The notes below the pieces were generated by a model. That model did not search any database. It was not told the origin of the DNA and was given only the letters and a program-made list of their open reading frames with translations. From Nonomuraea dietziae (GTDB lineage: Bacteria > Actinomycetota > Actinomycetes > Streptosporangiales > Streptosporangiaceae): a stretch of DNA of 64,000 nucleotides. Position numbers and translations under genes: made by a program. The stretch is from positions 8,680,001 to 8,744,000 of the forward strand of contig NZ_JACIBV010000001.1 in assembly GCF_014195505.1 (NCBI RefSeq), read 5' to 3'. Below, one piece after another: positions 34,852 through 43,303 of this stretch (its first letter is position 1; each line of letters begins with the position of its first letter).

Positions 34852-35748
34852 TTGTTCACCTTCGTCATCCCCGCGCACAACGAAGAGGCCACCGTCGCCG
34901 CCATCGTCGGGCAGGCGCGCGCCGCCGCAGGGCCGGGCGACAGGATCCTGGTCGTCGACAGCGCCTCGACCGACGCCACCGCGCGGCGTGCCGCCGAGGC
35001 GGGGGCGGAGGTCCTGAGCGGGCCGAAGGGCAAGGGCGCCGCGATGAACGCCGCGATCGACGTGGCCAGCACCGAGTGGGTGTGCTTCCTCGACGCCGAC
35101 CTGGTCTCCTCGGAGCTCAACGTCGCCGCCGAACTCCGCGCGGCAGCCGCCTCCGGCACCGCAGGACACGTGGTGGGCGACTACGAATACGATCACCCCG
35201 GCACGATCCTCAGCTCGACGTTCACCATCTACGAGCCGCTGACCGAGAGGTTCTTCCCTGAGACGGGGTTCATGGGGGCGAACGCGCTGACCGGCTACCG
35301 GGCGGTGCGCCGGTCGCTGCTCACCGAGCCGCTTCCTGCGGACTTCGGAGTGGAGTCCTTCCTCAACATCACGCTCGCGCTGGCCGGTGCGCGGGTGCAG
35401 GTTCGCCATCTGGGTGTCATCGGCAGCCGGTTCCGTCCCACGGGCGGGACGATGGCCCGCGAGATCGGCACGGCCATCCTCGACCTGGCCGAGGCGCACG
35501 GCCGTCTCGACAGCGGCGAGCGTGGGGCGTGGGAGGCGTGGCTGGAGGAAGGCGTCGCCGCCATCGCACCGCAGGCGGCCGACGGCGGCAGGTCGGCTAC
35601 GCTGGCGCGCCTGTTCGCCGCGGTCCGTCGGCCGATGCCGTCCACTCCCGCAGCCCGGCAACCCCGAGAGCGCACCACGGACGGACGCCACAGCCCGGGC
35701 GTGCTCACCCGGACGTGCCCCAACTCGATCCGCGTGCACGGCGGCTGA
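34852..35748 (+). CDS. Glycosyltransferase family 2 (glucosyl-3-phosphoglycerate-synthase-like)
   Basis: The 298-residue GT-A protein has FTFVIPAHNEEATVAAIV at the N terminus, RILVVDSASTDAT, a KGKGAAMN uridine-site loop and the metal-binding DAD motif in WVCFLDADL near residue 83. An acceptor region FMGANALTGYRAVRR follows near residue 141. The pattern resembles actinobacterial glucosyl-3-phosphoglycerate synthases that start methylglucose-polysaccharide synthesis. The TTG start is supported by GGGAG 8 nt upstream. The last 45 residues (TPAARQPRERTTDGRHS...) are low-complexity and unlike the family, and may be translated decayed sequence. Confidence 0.82.
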   Translation: MFTFVIPAHNEEATVAAIVGQARAAAGPGDRILVVDSASTDATARRAAEAGAEVLSGPKGKGAAMNAAIDVASTEWVCFLDADLVSSELNVAAELRAAAASGTAGHVVGDYEYDHPGTILSSTFTIYEPLTERFFPETGFMGANALTGYRAVRRSLLTEPLPADFGVESFLNITLALAGARVQVRHLGVIGSRFRPTGGTMAREIGTAILDLAEAHGRLDSGERGAWEAWLEEGVAAIAPQAADGGRSATLARLFAAVRRPMPSTPAARQPRERTTDGRHSPGVLTRTCPNSIRVHGG

Positions 35749-35768
35749 CCCGGCCCCGGTGATCGCAC

Positions 35769-35965
35769 GCTGTCCGGCGGCTCCGACGGTTTCGACGGCT
35801 CCGACGGTTCGGCGCAGCCCGCGCGACGCCGACTGGTGCTCGGCCTGGTGACCTGGGGTGGCTGGCCGGCCGGCCTGATCAGGATCACCGGTGTCGACCG
35901 ATCGCTGGGGGGACCGAGCGTCTTTCCTGGCTGCCCGTGGTCGCCCTGCTCCCGCTGTTCATGAC
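35769..35965 (+). pseudogene. Possible remnant of a membrane protein gene
   Basis: The stretch encodes an Arg-rich start and a hydrophobic segment (RRRLVLGLVTWGGWPAGLIR) in one frame and a second hydrophobic span (RLSWLPVVALLPLFMTW) in another. That looks like a membrane protein N terminus broken by a frameshift. It begins with the tandem GGCTCCGACGGTTTCGAC. No intact gene can be formed. Confidence 0.3.
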
Positions 35966-35973
35966 ATGGTGTC
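35963..35973. promoter_or_regulatory. Inverted repeat GACA-TGG-TGTC
   Basis: This short palindrome lies 45 bases before the heme oxygenase start. Its arms match those of the palindrome over the start codon (GACAC-T-GTGTC), so the two may be a pair of sites for one regulator. Confidence 0.35.
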
Positions 35974-36005
35974 GTCATCGACTTGACGTGAGCCGCCGGT
36001 TTTGG

Positions 36006-36018
36006 TGACACTGTGTCA
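36006..36018. promoter_or_regulatory. Palindrome TGACACTGTGTCA at the heme oxygenase start
   Basis: Six-base arms TGACAC and GTGTCA flank one central base, and the right arm ends on the A of the ATG. The position would block transcription of a leaderless gene (GACACT also serves as a -10 box). The adjacent TetR-family gene is the obvious candidate binder. Confidence 0.5.
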
Positions 36019-36656
36019 TGACCTTCTCCGAGACCCTTCGCGCGGCCACCTGGAGCGACCACGAGTCGGCCGAGGGCGAGAGCTATCTCACCGAGCTGAT
36101 GGCGGGACGGCTCAGCGCCGAGGAGTACGGCGAGATGGTCGCCCAGCACTACTTCGCCTACCTCGCGCTCGACGGCGCGGCCGAGCGGCTGGCCGAGCAC
36201 CCCGTCGCAGGGCGCTTCGTCTTCCCCTCGCTGTACCGTCAGCGGGCGCTGGAGCGGGACCTGACGACGATCTACGGCCCCACGTGGGAGTCGCGCATCG
36301 CGCCGTCCAAGGCGACCAGGACCCTGGTGGCCCGCATCGAGCAGGTCTCCGACTGGCCGGGCGGCTACATCGCCCACCACTACACCCGCTACATGGGAGA
36401 CCTGTCGGGCGGCCAGTTCATCAGGATGGAGCTGCAGAAGATCTACGGCTACGGCAAGGGCGGCGGCGTCGACTTCTACGTCTTCGACGAGATCGGCTCG
36501 CTGCCGCGCTTCAAGAACGAGTATCGCGCCCGCCTCGACGCCCTGGCGCTCGACGAGGCGGAGGGGCAGCGGATCATCCGCGAGGTGCGGCTGGCCTACC
36601 AGCTCAACACCGAGGTGCTGGCCGAGCTGCTGCACACGGTCAGGTCGGCGGCCTAG
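36018..36656 (+). CDS. Biliverdin-producing heme oxygenase
   Basis: The 212-residue protein is a typical HO-1-fold heme oxygenase. The proximal heme ligand is likely His15 in WSDHESAEG, and the distal-helix motif GDLSGGQ is at 127-133. Other family blocks are YFAYLALD and HHYTRYMGDL. It degrades heme to biliverdin, CO and iron with electrons from a ferredoxin or flavodoxin, mainly for iron acquisition or heme detoxification. It is followed by a TetR gene 9 bases after the stop. Confidence 0.93.
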   Translation: MTFSETLRAATWSDHESAEGESYLTELMAGRLSAEEYGEMVAQHYFAYLALDGAAERLAEHPVAGRFVFPSLYRQRALERDLTTIYGPTWESRIAPSKATRTLVARIEQVSDWPGGYIAHHYTRYMGDLSGGQFIRMELQKIYGYGKGGGVDFYVFDEIGSLPRFKNEYRARLDALALDEAEGQRIIREVRLAYQLNTEVLAELLHTVRSAA

Positions 36657-36659
36657 CAT
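36654..36659 (+). promoter_or_regulatory. Putative -10 box TAGCAT of a leaderless transcript
   Basis: TAGCAT overlaps the heme oxygenase stop codon and ends 6 nt before the TetR ATG. It would let the regulator be made independently of the upstream gene. Confidence 0.4.
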
Positions 36660-36665
36660 AGGCCC

Positions 36666-37265
36666 ATGCCCAGGATCAGCGCCGCCACGATCGGCGAGCA
36701 CCGCGCCCAGACGCAGGACCGCATCCTGCAGGCGGTCTCGCGGCTGTCGCGCGTCCAGGGCATCGACGCGATCTCGATGACGGACGTGGCGCACGAGGCC
36801 GGCATCACCCGCACCGTGCTCTACAACTACTACCCCGACAAGGCGGCGCTGCTGCTCGCCTTCACCGAGCGCGTGACGCACTACTTCATCGAGGCCTACA
36901 CCGCGCAGCTGCCGCCGTCGGCCTCGCCCTCGGAGCGGTTGCGCGCCTTCGTCAGGCTGCAGCTGGCCGGGCTCGTGGCGCATCCGCATCCCGGCGCCGC
37001 GGGGCTCAGCGCCTCCCTCGGCCCCGACGCCTACCAGCAGCTGGCCGACCACGTGGCGCCGATGCAGCGCATCCTGGTCGAGATCCTCGACAACGGCGCC
37101 GCCTCGGCGGACTTCCACCTGCAGGACGTCGAGGCCACGGCACGCATGATCATGGCCGTCATCGGAGCCGAGCGGGAGCCGCTGATCAGCGGGCGGGTGA
37201 GCGTGGAGGCGGCCGAGGAGATCGTGTCCGGCTTCGTGCTCCGCGCGCTCGGCAGCGCCTGCTGA
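36666..37265 (+). CDS. TetR-family transcriptional regulator
   Basis: The 199-residue protein has an N-terminal TetR helix-turn-helix (RILQAVSRLSRVQGIDAISMTDVAHEAGITRTVLYNYYPDKAALL, residues 19-63) and an all-helical ligand domain. Its position next to heme oxygenase and the paired palindromes upstream suggest that it represses that gene. The inducer could be heme or a heme product, but no heme-binding motif is obvious. Confidence 0.88.
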   Translation: MPRISAATIGEHRAQTQDRILQAVSRLSRVQGIDAISMTDVAHEAGITRTVLYNYYPDKAALLLAFTERVTHYFIEAYTAQLPPSASPSERLRAFVRLQLAGLVAHPHPGAAGLSASLGPDAYQQLADHVAPMQRILVEILDNGAASADFHLQDVEATARMIMAVIGAEREPLISGRVSVEAAEEIVSGFVLRALGSAC

Positions 37266-37284
37266 TCAGGTCGCGCCGCCTCGC

Positions 37285-37938
37285 TCACTCGCCGGGGCGC
37301 ACCAGCCCCGTCTCGTAGGCGTAGACGATCGCCTGAGCCCTGTCGCGCAGGTCGAGCTTGGTCAGCACCCTGCCCACGTGCGTCTTCACCGTCTGCTCCG
37401 CCACCACGAGCCTGGAGGCGATCTCCTGGTTCGACAGTCCCTGCGCGATCAGCGTCATCACCTCGGTCTCCCGCTCGGTCAGCTCGGCCAGCCGCTTCAC
37501 CGTGGGCGCCCTCGGCCCGCCCAGCCTGGCGAACTCGTGGATCAGCCGCTTGGTGACGGCGGGCGCGATCAGCGCGTCGCCGGCCGCCACCACCCGCACC
37601 GCCTCGGCCAGCTGCGCGGCAGAGGCGTCCTTCAGCAGGAACCCGCTGGCCCCCGCCCGCAACGCCTCGTAGACGTAGTCGTCCAGGTCGAACGTGGTGA
37701 GGATGAGCACCCTCGTCCGGGCGGAGGCCATCAGCCGCCTGGTGGCCTCCAGCCCGTCCATCACCGGCATCCTGACGTCCATCAGCACCACGTCGGGCGC
37801 CAGCTCGGCGACCCTTTCCAGCGCCTCGGCGCCGTTGGCGGCCTCGCCGACCACCTCGATGTCGGGTTGGCTGCTCAGGAAGACGGTGAACCCGGTGCGC
37901 ACCATGCCCTGGTCGTCGGCGATCAGCACCCTGATCAT
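37285..37938 (-). CDS. NarL/LuxR-family two-component response regulator
   Basis: The 217-residue protein has a receiver domain with the acidic pair DD at residues 8-9, phosphoacceptor Asp54 in VVLMDVRMP, and the conserved Lys in LKDAS near residue 104. A C-terminal LuxR-type helix-turn-helix follows (LTERETEVMTLIAQGLSNQEIA then AEQTVKTHVGRVLTKLDLRDR). Its start overlaps the stop of the kinase gene by 4 bp, so the pair is coupled. The target is unknown. Confidence 0.93.
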   Translation of the reverse strand: MIRVLIADDQGMVRTGFTVFLSSQPDIEVVGEAANGAEALERVAELAPDVVLMDVRMPVMDGLEATRRLMASARTRVLILTTFDLDDYVYEALRAGASGFLLKDASAAQLAEAVRVVAAGDALIAPAVTKRLIHEFARLGGPRAPTVKRLAELTERETEVMTLIAQGLSNQEIASRLVVAEQTVKTHVGRVLTKLDLRDRAQAIVYAYETGLVRPGE

Positions 37939-39164
37939 GACGCTCCCTCCAGCGGCAGCACGGCTTTCACCTCGAACCCGCCCCCTTCCACGGGACCCGT
38001 CTCCAGCGACCCGCCCAGCAGCGAGGCCCGCTCCCTCATGCCCAGCAGCCCGTGCCCCGCGCCGGGCGCGCCGCCCGGCCTGCTCGCGGGGCCGTTCGTG
38101 ACCCGGATGCGCAGCTCGTCGTCCCTGACGAGCTCCACGGCCACGGTCGAGCCCGGCGCGTGGCGCATGGCGTTGCTGAGGGACTCCTGCACGATCCTGT
38201 ACGCCGAGACCTCCACGGCCTTCGGCAGCCGGTCGAGCTCGCCGGAGCGTTTCACGAGGACGGCCAGGCCCGCCGTCCGGGCGTTGGCCACGAGCTCGTC
38301 CATCCTGTCGAGACCGGGAGCGGGCGCGGTGTCGGTGCGGCCGTCCTCGTCGCGCAGCACGCCCAGCACCTGGCGCAACTCCTTGATCGCCTCCAGTGAC
38401 AGCCCGCGGATCTGCGCGAGCCCCGCATCCAGGCGCGCGGGGTCGCCCCCCGCCTCCAGCGGTACGGCCTCGGCCTGGATCGCGATCACCGACAGGTGAT
38501 GGGCGACGACGTCGTGCAGCTCGCGGGCTATGCGCGCCCTCTCGGCCAGGACCGAGCGCTCCTCGACGGCCGTGTCCCTGCTCAGGGTGGCGCTGCGCCG
38601 CACCCTGACGTTGTAGCCGAACAGGACGACCACGCTCAGCGCGATGCCCGCAGGCACCACCGACTCCCCGAGGACGAACCACGCGGCCACGAGCGAGATC
38701 GCCCACACCGCCGGCGTGATCCGTCTGTCGCACCTGACGGCTACGGAGTAGAGGACCAGCAGGCCCATGATGGCGCCCTGCATCATGAACGAGCGGATCC
38801 CGTCGAGCAGGTAGCTCATCCACAGCGCCGGCGGAAGGAGCGCGAGAGCCAGCCGCCACGCCGCCAGCGGCCAGCGCTCGCGCAGCGCGACAGGCAGCGA
38901 GAGGCCGGTCGCGGTCAGACAGAGCAGCCATATCGGCTGCGGTGCGGCTTCGGTCAGGTTCGTCAGGTCGTTGAGGACGGTGCCGAACAGCGCCCAGGCC
39001 AGCAGGAGATCGGCCACCTGCACCAGATCGAGGTGGCCGAAGGGCAGCAGCCCGCGCAGCAGGCCGGGCATCGGAGGGCGCAACCTGCGCGAACGCGGGG
39101 GCGCGGGGTCGGCCTCGCCCCTGAAGAGCGCGAGCCTGAAGGGCTGGACGACGGCCGAGATCAC
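37935..39164 (-). CDS. Two-component sensor histidine kinase (HisKA_3 type)
   Basis: The 409-residue membrane kinase has about six hydrophobic spans between residues 45 and 185, then a HisKA_3 dimerisation domain with His217 in ARIARELHDVVAHHLSV, and a HATPase domain with the N box (QESLSNAMRHA) near 332 and a late G box (GHGLLGMRERASLLGG). No large extracellular sensor domain is visible, which resembles DesK-like intramembrane sensors. The GTG start lies 6 nt after TAGGCT on the minus strand, suggesting a leaderless mRNA. It is divergent from lon. Confidence 0.92.
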   Translation of the reverse strand: MISAVVQPFRLALFRGEADPAPPRSRRLRPPMPGLLRGLLPFGHLDLVQVADLLLAWALFGTVLNDLTNLTEAAPQPIWLLCLTATGLSLPVALRERWPLAAWRLALALLPPALWMSYLLDGIRSFMMQGAIMGLLVLYSVAVRCDRRITPAVWAISLVAAWFVLGESVVPAGIALSVVVLFGYNVRVRRSATLSRDTAVEERSVLAERARIARELHDVVAHHLSVIAIQAEAVPLEAGGDPARLDAGLAQIRGLSLEAIKELRQVLGVLRDEDGRTDTAPAPGLDRMDELVANARTAGLAVLVKRSGELDRLPKAVEVSAYRIVQESLSNAMRHAPGSTVAVELVRDDELRIRVTNGPASRPGGAPGAGHGLLGMRERASLLGGSLETGPVEGGGFEVKAVLPLEGAS

Positions 39165-39297
39165 CGCAACAGCCTACGAGCCTCTGACCAGGCCCGCATC
39201 ACCCCTGAGAGTGATCCCTCGGAGGTATCACTTACATCATTACGATCGCTGTGAGCGAACATCAGCAACTTCGGGAACATTGGAGGGCTCTCGTTAA

Positions 39298-39316
39298 TTG
39301 AGTCGGTATAACTCAA
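39298..39316. promoter_or_regulatory. HAIR element (HspR operator) upstream of lon
   Basis: TTGAGT-N7-ACTCAA matches the HspR-associated inverted repeat CTTGAGT-N7-ACTCAAG except for the outermost pair. It overlaps a TATAAC -10-like sequence 15 bases before the lon ATG. HspR repression of lon through this element is known in Streptomyces. Confidence 0.82.
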
Positions 39317-39331
39317 CCCTTTGGAGTTCAG

Positions 39332-41690
39332 ATGAGTGAGAGCTTGATCCTCCCGGTCCTGCCACTCGACGACGAGGTGGTCCTGCCGGGCATGGTGGTC
39401 CCTCTGGACCTGTCCGACTCCGAGGTCCGGGCTGCGATCGACGCGGCTCAGGCTTCTGGTCTCAACAAGCCGCGGGTGCTCCTCGTTCCCAGGATCGACG
39501 GCCGATACGGCGCCGTCGGCGTCCAGGCCGTGGTGGAGCAGGTCGGAAGGCTCCCCGGGGGTGAGCCCGCCGCCGTCGTCCGTGGCGTCAACAGGGCCAG
39601 GGTCGGCAAGGGCACGACAGGCCCGGGCGCGGCCCTGTGGGTGGAGGTGCTCACGGTCGACCCCGTCCAGGTCGGTGAGCGGGCGCAGGAACTGGCCAAG
39701 GAGTACAAGGCCCTGGCCACGACCATCTTGCAGAAGCGCGGCGCGTGGCAGGTGGTCGACCAGGTCAACCAGATCGACGATCCCTCCGTGCTGGCCGACA
39801 GCTCCGGCTACACCCCTTGGCTGAGCACCGCGCAGAAGGTGGAGCTGCTGGAGGCCCCCGACCCCGCCGACCGGCTGGCCAAGCTGGTCGAGTGGTCGCG
39901 TGAGCACCTGGCCGAGCTGGACGTGGCCGAGACGATCCGCAAGGACGTCCAGGAGGGCATGGAGAAGCAGCAGCGGGAGTTCCTGCTGCGCCAGCAGCTT
40001 GCCGCGGTCCGCAAGGAGCTCAAGGAGCTCAACGGCGACACCGAGACCGAGGAGGAGGACTACCGCGCCCGTGTGGAGGCGGCCGACCTCCCCGAGAAGG
40101 TGCGTGAGGCCGCGCTCAAGGAGGTCGACAAGCTGGAGCGGACCTCCGACCAGTCGCCCGAGACCGGCTGGATCCGCACGTGGCTCGACACCGTCCTCGA
40201 CATCCCGTGGAACGAGACGAGCGACGACAACTACGACATCGCGGGCGCCCGTGAGGTGCTCGACGCCGACCACACCGGCCTCGACGACGTGAAGGACCGC
40301 GTCATCGAGTACCTGGCCGTGCGCAAGCGCCGCCAGGACAAGGGCCTCGGCGTGGTGGGCGGCCGCCGCAGCGGCGCCGTCCTCGCTCTGGCGGGCCCTC
40401 CGGGAGTCGGCAAGACGTCGCTGGGTGAGTCCGTGGCGCGCGCCATGGGCAGGAAGTTCGTCCGCGTCGCCCTCGGCGGCGTGCGCGACGAGGCGGAGAT
40501 CCGCGGACACCGGCGCACCTACGTCGGCGCGCAGTCCGGTCGCATCGTCAGGGCGATCCGCGAGGCGGGCTCGATGAACCCGGTCGTGCTGCTCGACGAG
40601 ATCGACAAGGTCGGCGCCGACTACCGGGGCGACCCGACGGCCGCCCTGCTCGAGGTCCTCGACCCCGCGCAGAACCACACCTTCCGCGACCACTACCTGG
40701 AGGTCGAGCTCGACCTGTCGGACGTGCTCTTCCTCGCGACGGCCAACGTCCTGGAGGCCATCCCGGGGCCGCTGCTCGACCGTATGGAGGTCGTCACCCT
40801 CGACGGTTACACCGAGGACGAGAAGGTGGCCATCGCCCGCGACCACCTGCTGCCCAAGCAGCTGGAGCTGGCGGGCCCTGACCGCCGAGGAGGTCACGGT
40901 GGAGGAGGCGGCGCTGCGCAAGCTGGCCGCCGAGTACACCCGCGAGGCGGGCGTGCGCTCCCTCGAGCGCTCGATCGCCAGGATCCTGCGCAAGGTCACG
41001 GCCAAGGACGCGCTGCCGTCCGTCATCGGCGAGGACAGCCTGGTCGACTACCTGGGCAGGCCGCGCTTCGTTCCCGAGGCGTCGCTTCCCGAGTCCAAGC
41101 AGCGCACCTCGGTGCCCGGCGTGGCCACCGGCCTCGCGGTGACCGGGGCGGGCGGAGACGTCCTGTACGTCGAGGCGTCGCTGGCCGACCCCGAGACGGG
41201 CGAGACGGGGCTGACCCTCACCGGCCAGCTGGGCGACGTGATGAAGGAGTCGGCGCGGATCGCGCTGTCCTACCTGCGCTCGCACGGCGCGGAGCTGGAG
41301 CTGCCCGTCACCGCGCTGAAGGACCGCTCGGTGCACGTGCACTTCCCCGCGGGCGCCGTCCCCAAGGACGGCCCCTCGGCGGGTGTCACGCTCACCACGG
41401 CCCTGGCCTCGCTGCTGTCGGGACGGCTGGTCCGCAACGACGTGGCGATGACCGGCGAGATCTCCCTCACCGGCAGGGTGCTGCCCATCGGCGGCGTCAA
41501 GCAGAAGCTGCTGGCGGCGCACAGGGCGGGCATCACCACCGTGCTCATCCCCGCCCGCAACGAGCCCGACCTGGACGACCTGCCCAAGGAGGTCCGCGAC
41601 GAGCTGACCGTCCACGCGGTGAGCGACGTGCGCGAGGTCCTCGACATCGCGCTCGCCCCCGCGAAGGTGGCGCAGACGGCCGCCGCGTGA
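39332..41690 (+). CDS. lon: ATP-dependent protease Lon (frameshifted in this sequence)
   Basis: Conceptually 785 residues once one C is removed from the CCC run at 40876-40878. The substrate-binding N domain starts at LPVLPLDDEVVLPGMVVPL. The AAA+ module has Walker A GPPGVGKT near residue 356 and Walker B VVLLDEIDK near 420. After the shift the other frame supplies LTAEEVTVEEAALRKLAAEYTREAGVRSLER and the protease domain with catalytic Ser in KDGPSAG (about 682) and Lys in GVKQKLLAAHRAG (about 725). All active-site residues are present, so an indel error is likelier than a dead gene. Lon degrades misfolded proteins. GGAG precedes the ATG by 5 nt, and a HAIR element lies just upstream. Confidence 0.92.
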
Positions 41691-41717
41691 CCGCGGCCGT
41701 CTGACCGTCACCCCTGA

Positions 41718-41752
41718 GCCGCCCCGCCGTCACCGTACGGCGGGGCGGCTTT
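41718..41752 (+). terminator. Rho-independent terminator of lon
   Basis: A perfect 12-bp stem, GCCGCCCCGCCG paired with CGGCGGGGCGGC, encloses an 8-base loop and is followed by TTTC. It sits 27 bases after the lon stop. It may also stop transcription of the convergent decarboxylase gene. Confidence 0.88.
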
Positions 41753-41772
41753 CTCACGCGCGACGGCCTCGA

Positions 41773-43218
41773 TCAGGCGATCCGCGTCCTCTTGCGGGCC
41801 TCGGCGAGCGCGCTGACCACGGCCTCGAGGTCGGCGGGGCCGGTTCGATGGCTGGTCACGCACAGGCGGATCGCGGGACGGCCCGCGAGGCGGACCGTGC
41901 TGAGCCACGCGGCGCCGCTCCTGACCACCTGATCGGCGACGGCGGCGTGCCAGGCGGCGCTGCGCTCATGGCCTTCCGCCTCGGCCTCGGGAGCCGTCAC
42001 GCAGACGACGGGCAGAGGGGTGTCGTTGATGCGCGACCAGCCGTCCTCGGCGAGGCGGCGCGCGAGCACCTCTCCGAGCCGCACGTCCCGCTCGAGCTGC
42101 GCGGCGTAGGCATGCCTGCCTGCCACGGCGAGGGCCAGGAAGACCTTCAGGCCGGCGAAGCGGCGTGACCACTGCACGCTGGTGGCGTAGGGGTCGGGAG
42201 CGTCCTCGCTCTCGGCGGGCATGTACGAGGTCGTCGCGTGGAAGCTCTGCGAGAGAGCCGCCGGATGCGGGGTGAGGAACATGCCCGCGCCCATCGGCGC
42301 CGACAGCCATTTGTGCGCGTCCACCGTGACGCTGTCGGCCAGCTCCACCCCTGCCAGCAGCGGGCGCAGCGTGTCGGACAGCGCGACCGCGCCCGCCCAC
42401 GCGGCGTCGACGTGGAAGTGCAGGTTCCACTCCCGCGCCAGGGCGGCAAGCTCGCGCAGCGGGTCGAGCGCGCCTCCCGCCGTCGTGCCCGCCGTACCGG
42501 CCAGGAGGAAGGGCTGCAGGCCTGCCACCACGTCGGCCGCGCGCATCTCGCGCAGCCTGGCCGTGTCCATGCGGTGCGCCGCGTCGGCGGGCACCAGCCG
42601 TACGGCGTCGCGGCCCAACCCCGTCATGTGCGCGATCTTGAGCCAGGCCAGGTGGCTCTCGGCGGAGGCGTACAGCACGGGCCGCCCGGGCAGGCCGGAG
42701 AGTCCCGACCTCGGATAGGTGGCGAACCGGCGGGTCATGGCGACGACGACCGCCGTCAGGTTGGCCTCGGCGCCGCCCACCGTGAAGGCACCCTCCGTGG
42801 TGGCGGGCAGGCCGAGCCTTCCCGCCATGAAGCGCAGCACGTGCCGCTCCATCTCGACGGCGGCGGGCGCGTGGCTGTAGGCGGCCAGCTGGGGATTGAC
42901 CCCGGCGGCGACGAGCTCGCCCGCCACGCCCCACCAGGTGGGGGTGGGGTTGAACAGGCCGAAGTAGCGGGGGTGCGTCGTGTGCACCCCCCAGCGGCGC
43001 AGCGCCTCCATCACCTCGGGCAGCGTTTCGGCGGCTGGCCTCGCCACCTCGAAGTCCTGGCCGGCCAGCCATTCGCGCAGCCGCGCGGTTCCGGGCTCCG
43101 GCGGCGCCACCGGCCCCTCGGCCACCTCCTTCGCGTGCCGTACGACCAGGTCCACGGCGGCTGTCAGCAGCCTGGCCCCTTCTTCCTCGCCCACGTTGAG
43201 CGGTCCCGCATGGTTCAT
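41773..43218 (-). CDS. Group II PLP-dependent amino-acid decarboxylase
   Basis: The 481-residue protein belongs to the aromatic-L-amino-acid / glutamate / diaminobutyrate decarboxylase group. Markers are HPRYFGLFNPTPT near residue 80, FTVGGAEANLTAV near 144, the cofactor-stacking region HVDAAWAGAVAL near 267 and the PLP lysine in SVTVDAHKWLSAPMGAG near 303. It probably makes an amine from an amino acid in the cytosol, though some relatives are aldehyde synthases. It is divergent from a GlxA-type regulator across an 85-base region with nested palindromes, so it may be that regulator's target. Confidence 0.9.
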   Translation of the reverse strand: MNHAGPLNVGEEEGARLLTAAVDLVVRHAKEVAEGPVAPPEPGTARLREWLAGQDFEVARPAAETLPEVMEALRRWGVHTTHPRYFGLFNPTPTWWGVAGELVAAGVNPQLAAYSHAPAAVEMERHVLRFMAGRLGLPATTEGAFTVGGAEANLTAVVVAMTRRFATYPRSGLSGLPGRPVLYASAESHLAWLKIAHMTGLGRDAVRLVPADAAHRMDTARLREMRAADVVAGLQPFLLAGTAGTTAGGALDPLRELAALAREWNLHFHVDAAWAGAVALSDTLRPLLAGVELADSVTVDAHKWLSAPMGAGMFLTPHPAALSQSFHATTSYMPAESEDAPDPYATSVQWSRRFAGLKVFLALAVAGRHAYAAQLERDVRLGEVLARRLAEDGWSRINDTPLPVVCVTAPEAEAEGHERSAAWHAAVADQVVRSGAAWLSTVRLAGRPAIRLCVTSHRTGPADLEAVVSALAEARKRTRIA

Positions 43219-43222
43219 GACA

Positions 43223-43258
43223 CCACTGTCGCCGGGCGGGCCTCCCGGCTACCAGTGG
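43223..43258. promoter_or_regulatory. Nested inverted repeat in the decarboxylase / GlxA intergenic region
   Basis: CCACTG...CAGTGG encloses CCGGG...CCCGG with a 7-base centre, starting 5 bases upstream of the decarboxylase ATG. It also overlaps GACAGT, a possible -10 box for that gene. It is a good candidate operator for the divergent regulator. Confidence 0.45.
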
Positions 43259-43291
43259 CGAAAATGTCGTGTTCCACAAGATTCGAGCCAC

Positions 43292-43297
43292 TAGATT
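43292..43297 (+). promoter_or_regulatory. Putative -10 box TAGATT of a leaderless transcript
   Basis: TAGATT ends 6 nt before the ATG of the GlxA-type gene with no ribosome-binding sequence in the gap. Confidence 0.5.
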
Positions 43298-43303
43298 GGC
43301 GGC

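Noticed and set aside
40876..40878. lon as a true pseudogene
   Set aside because: Both halves are full, all catalytic residues are present, and regulatory signals and terminator are intact.
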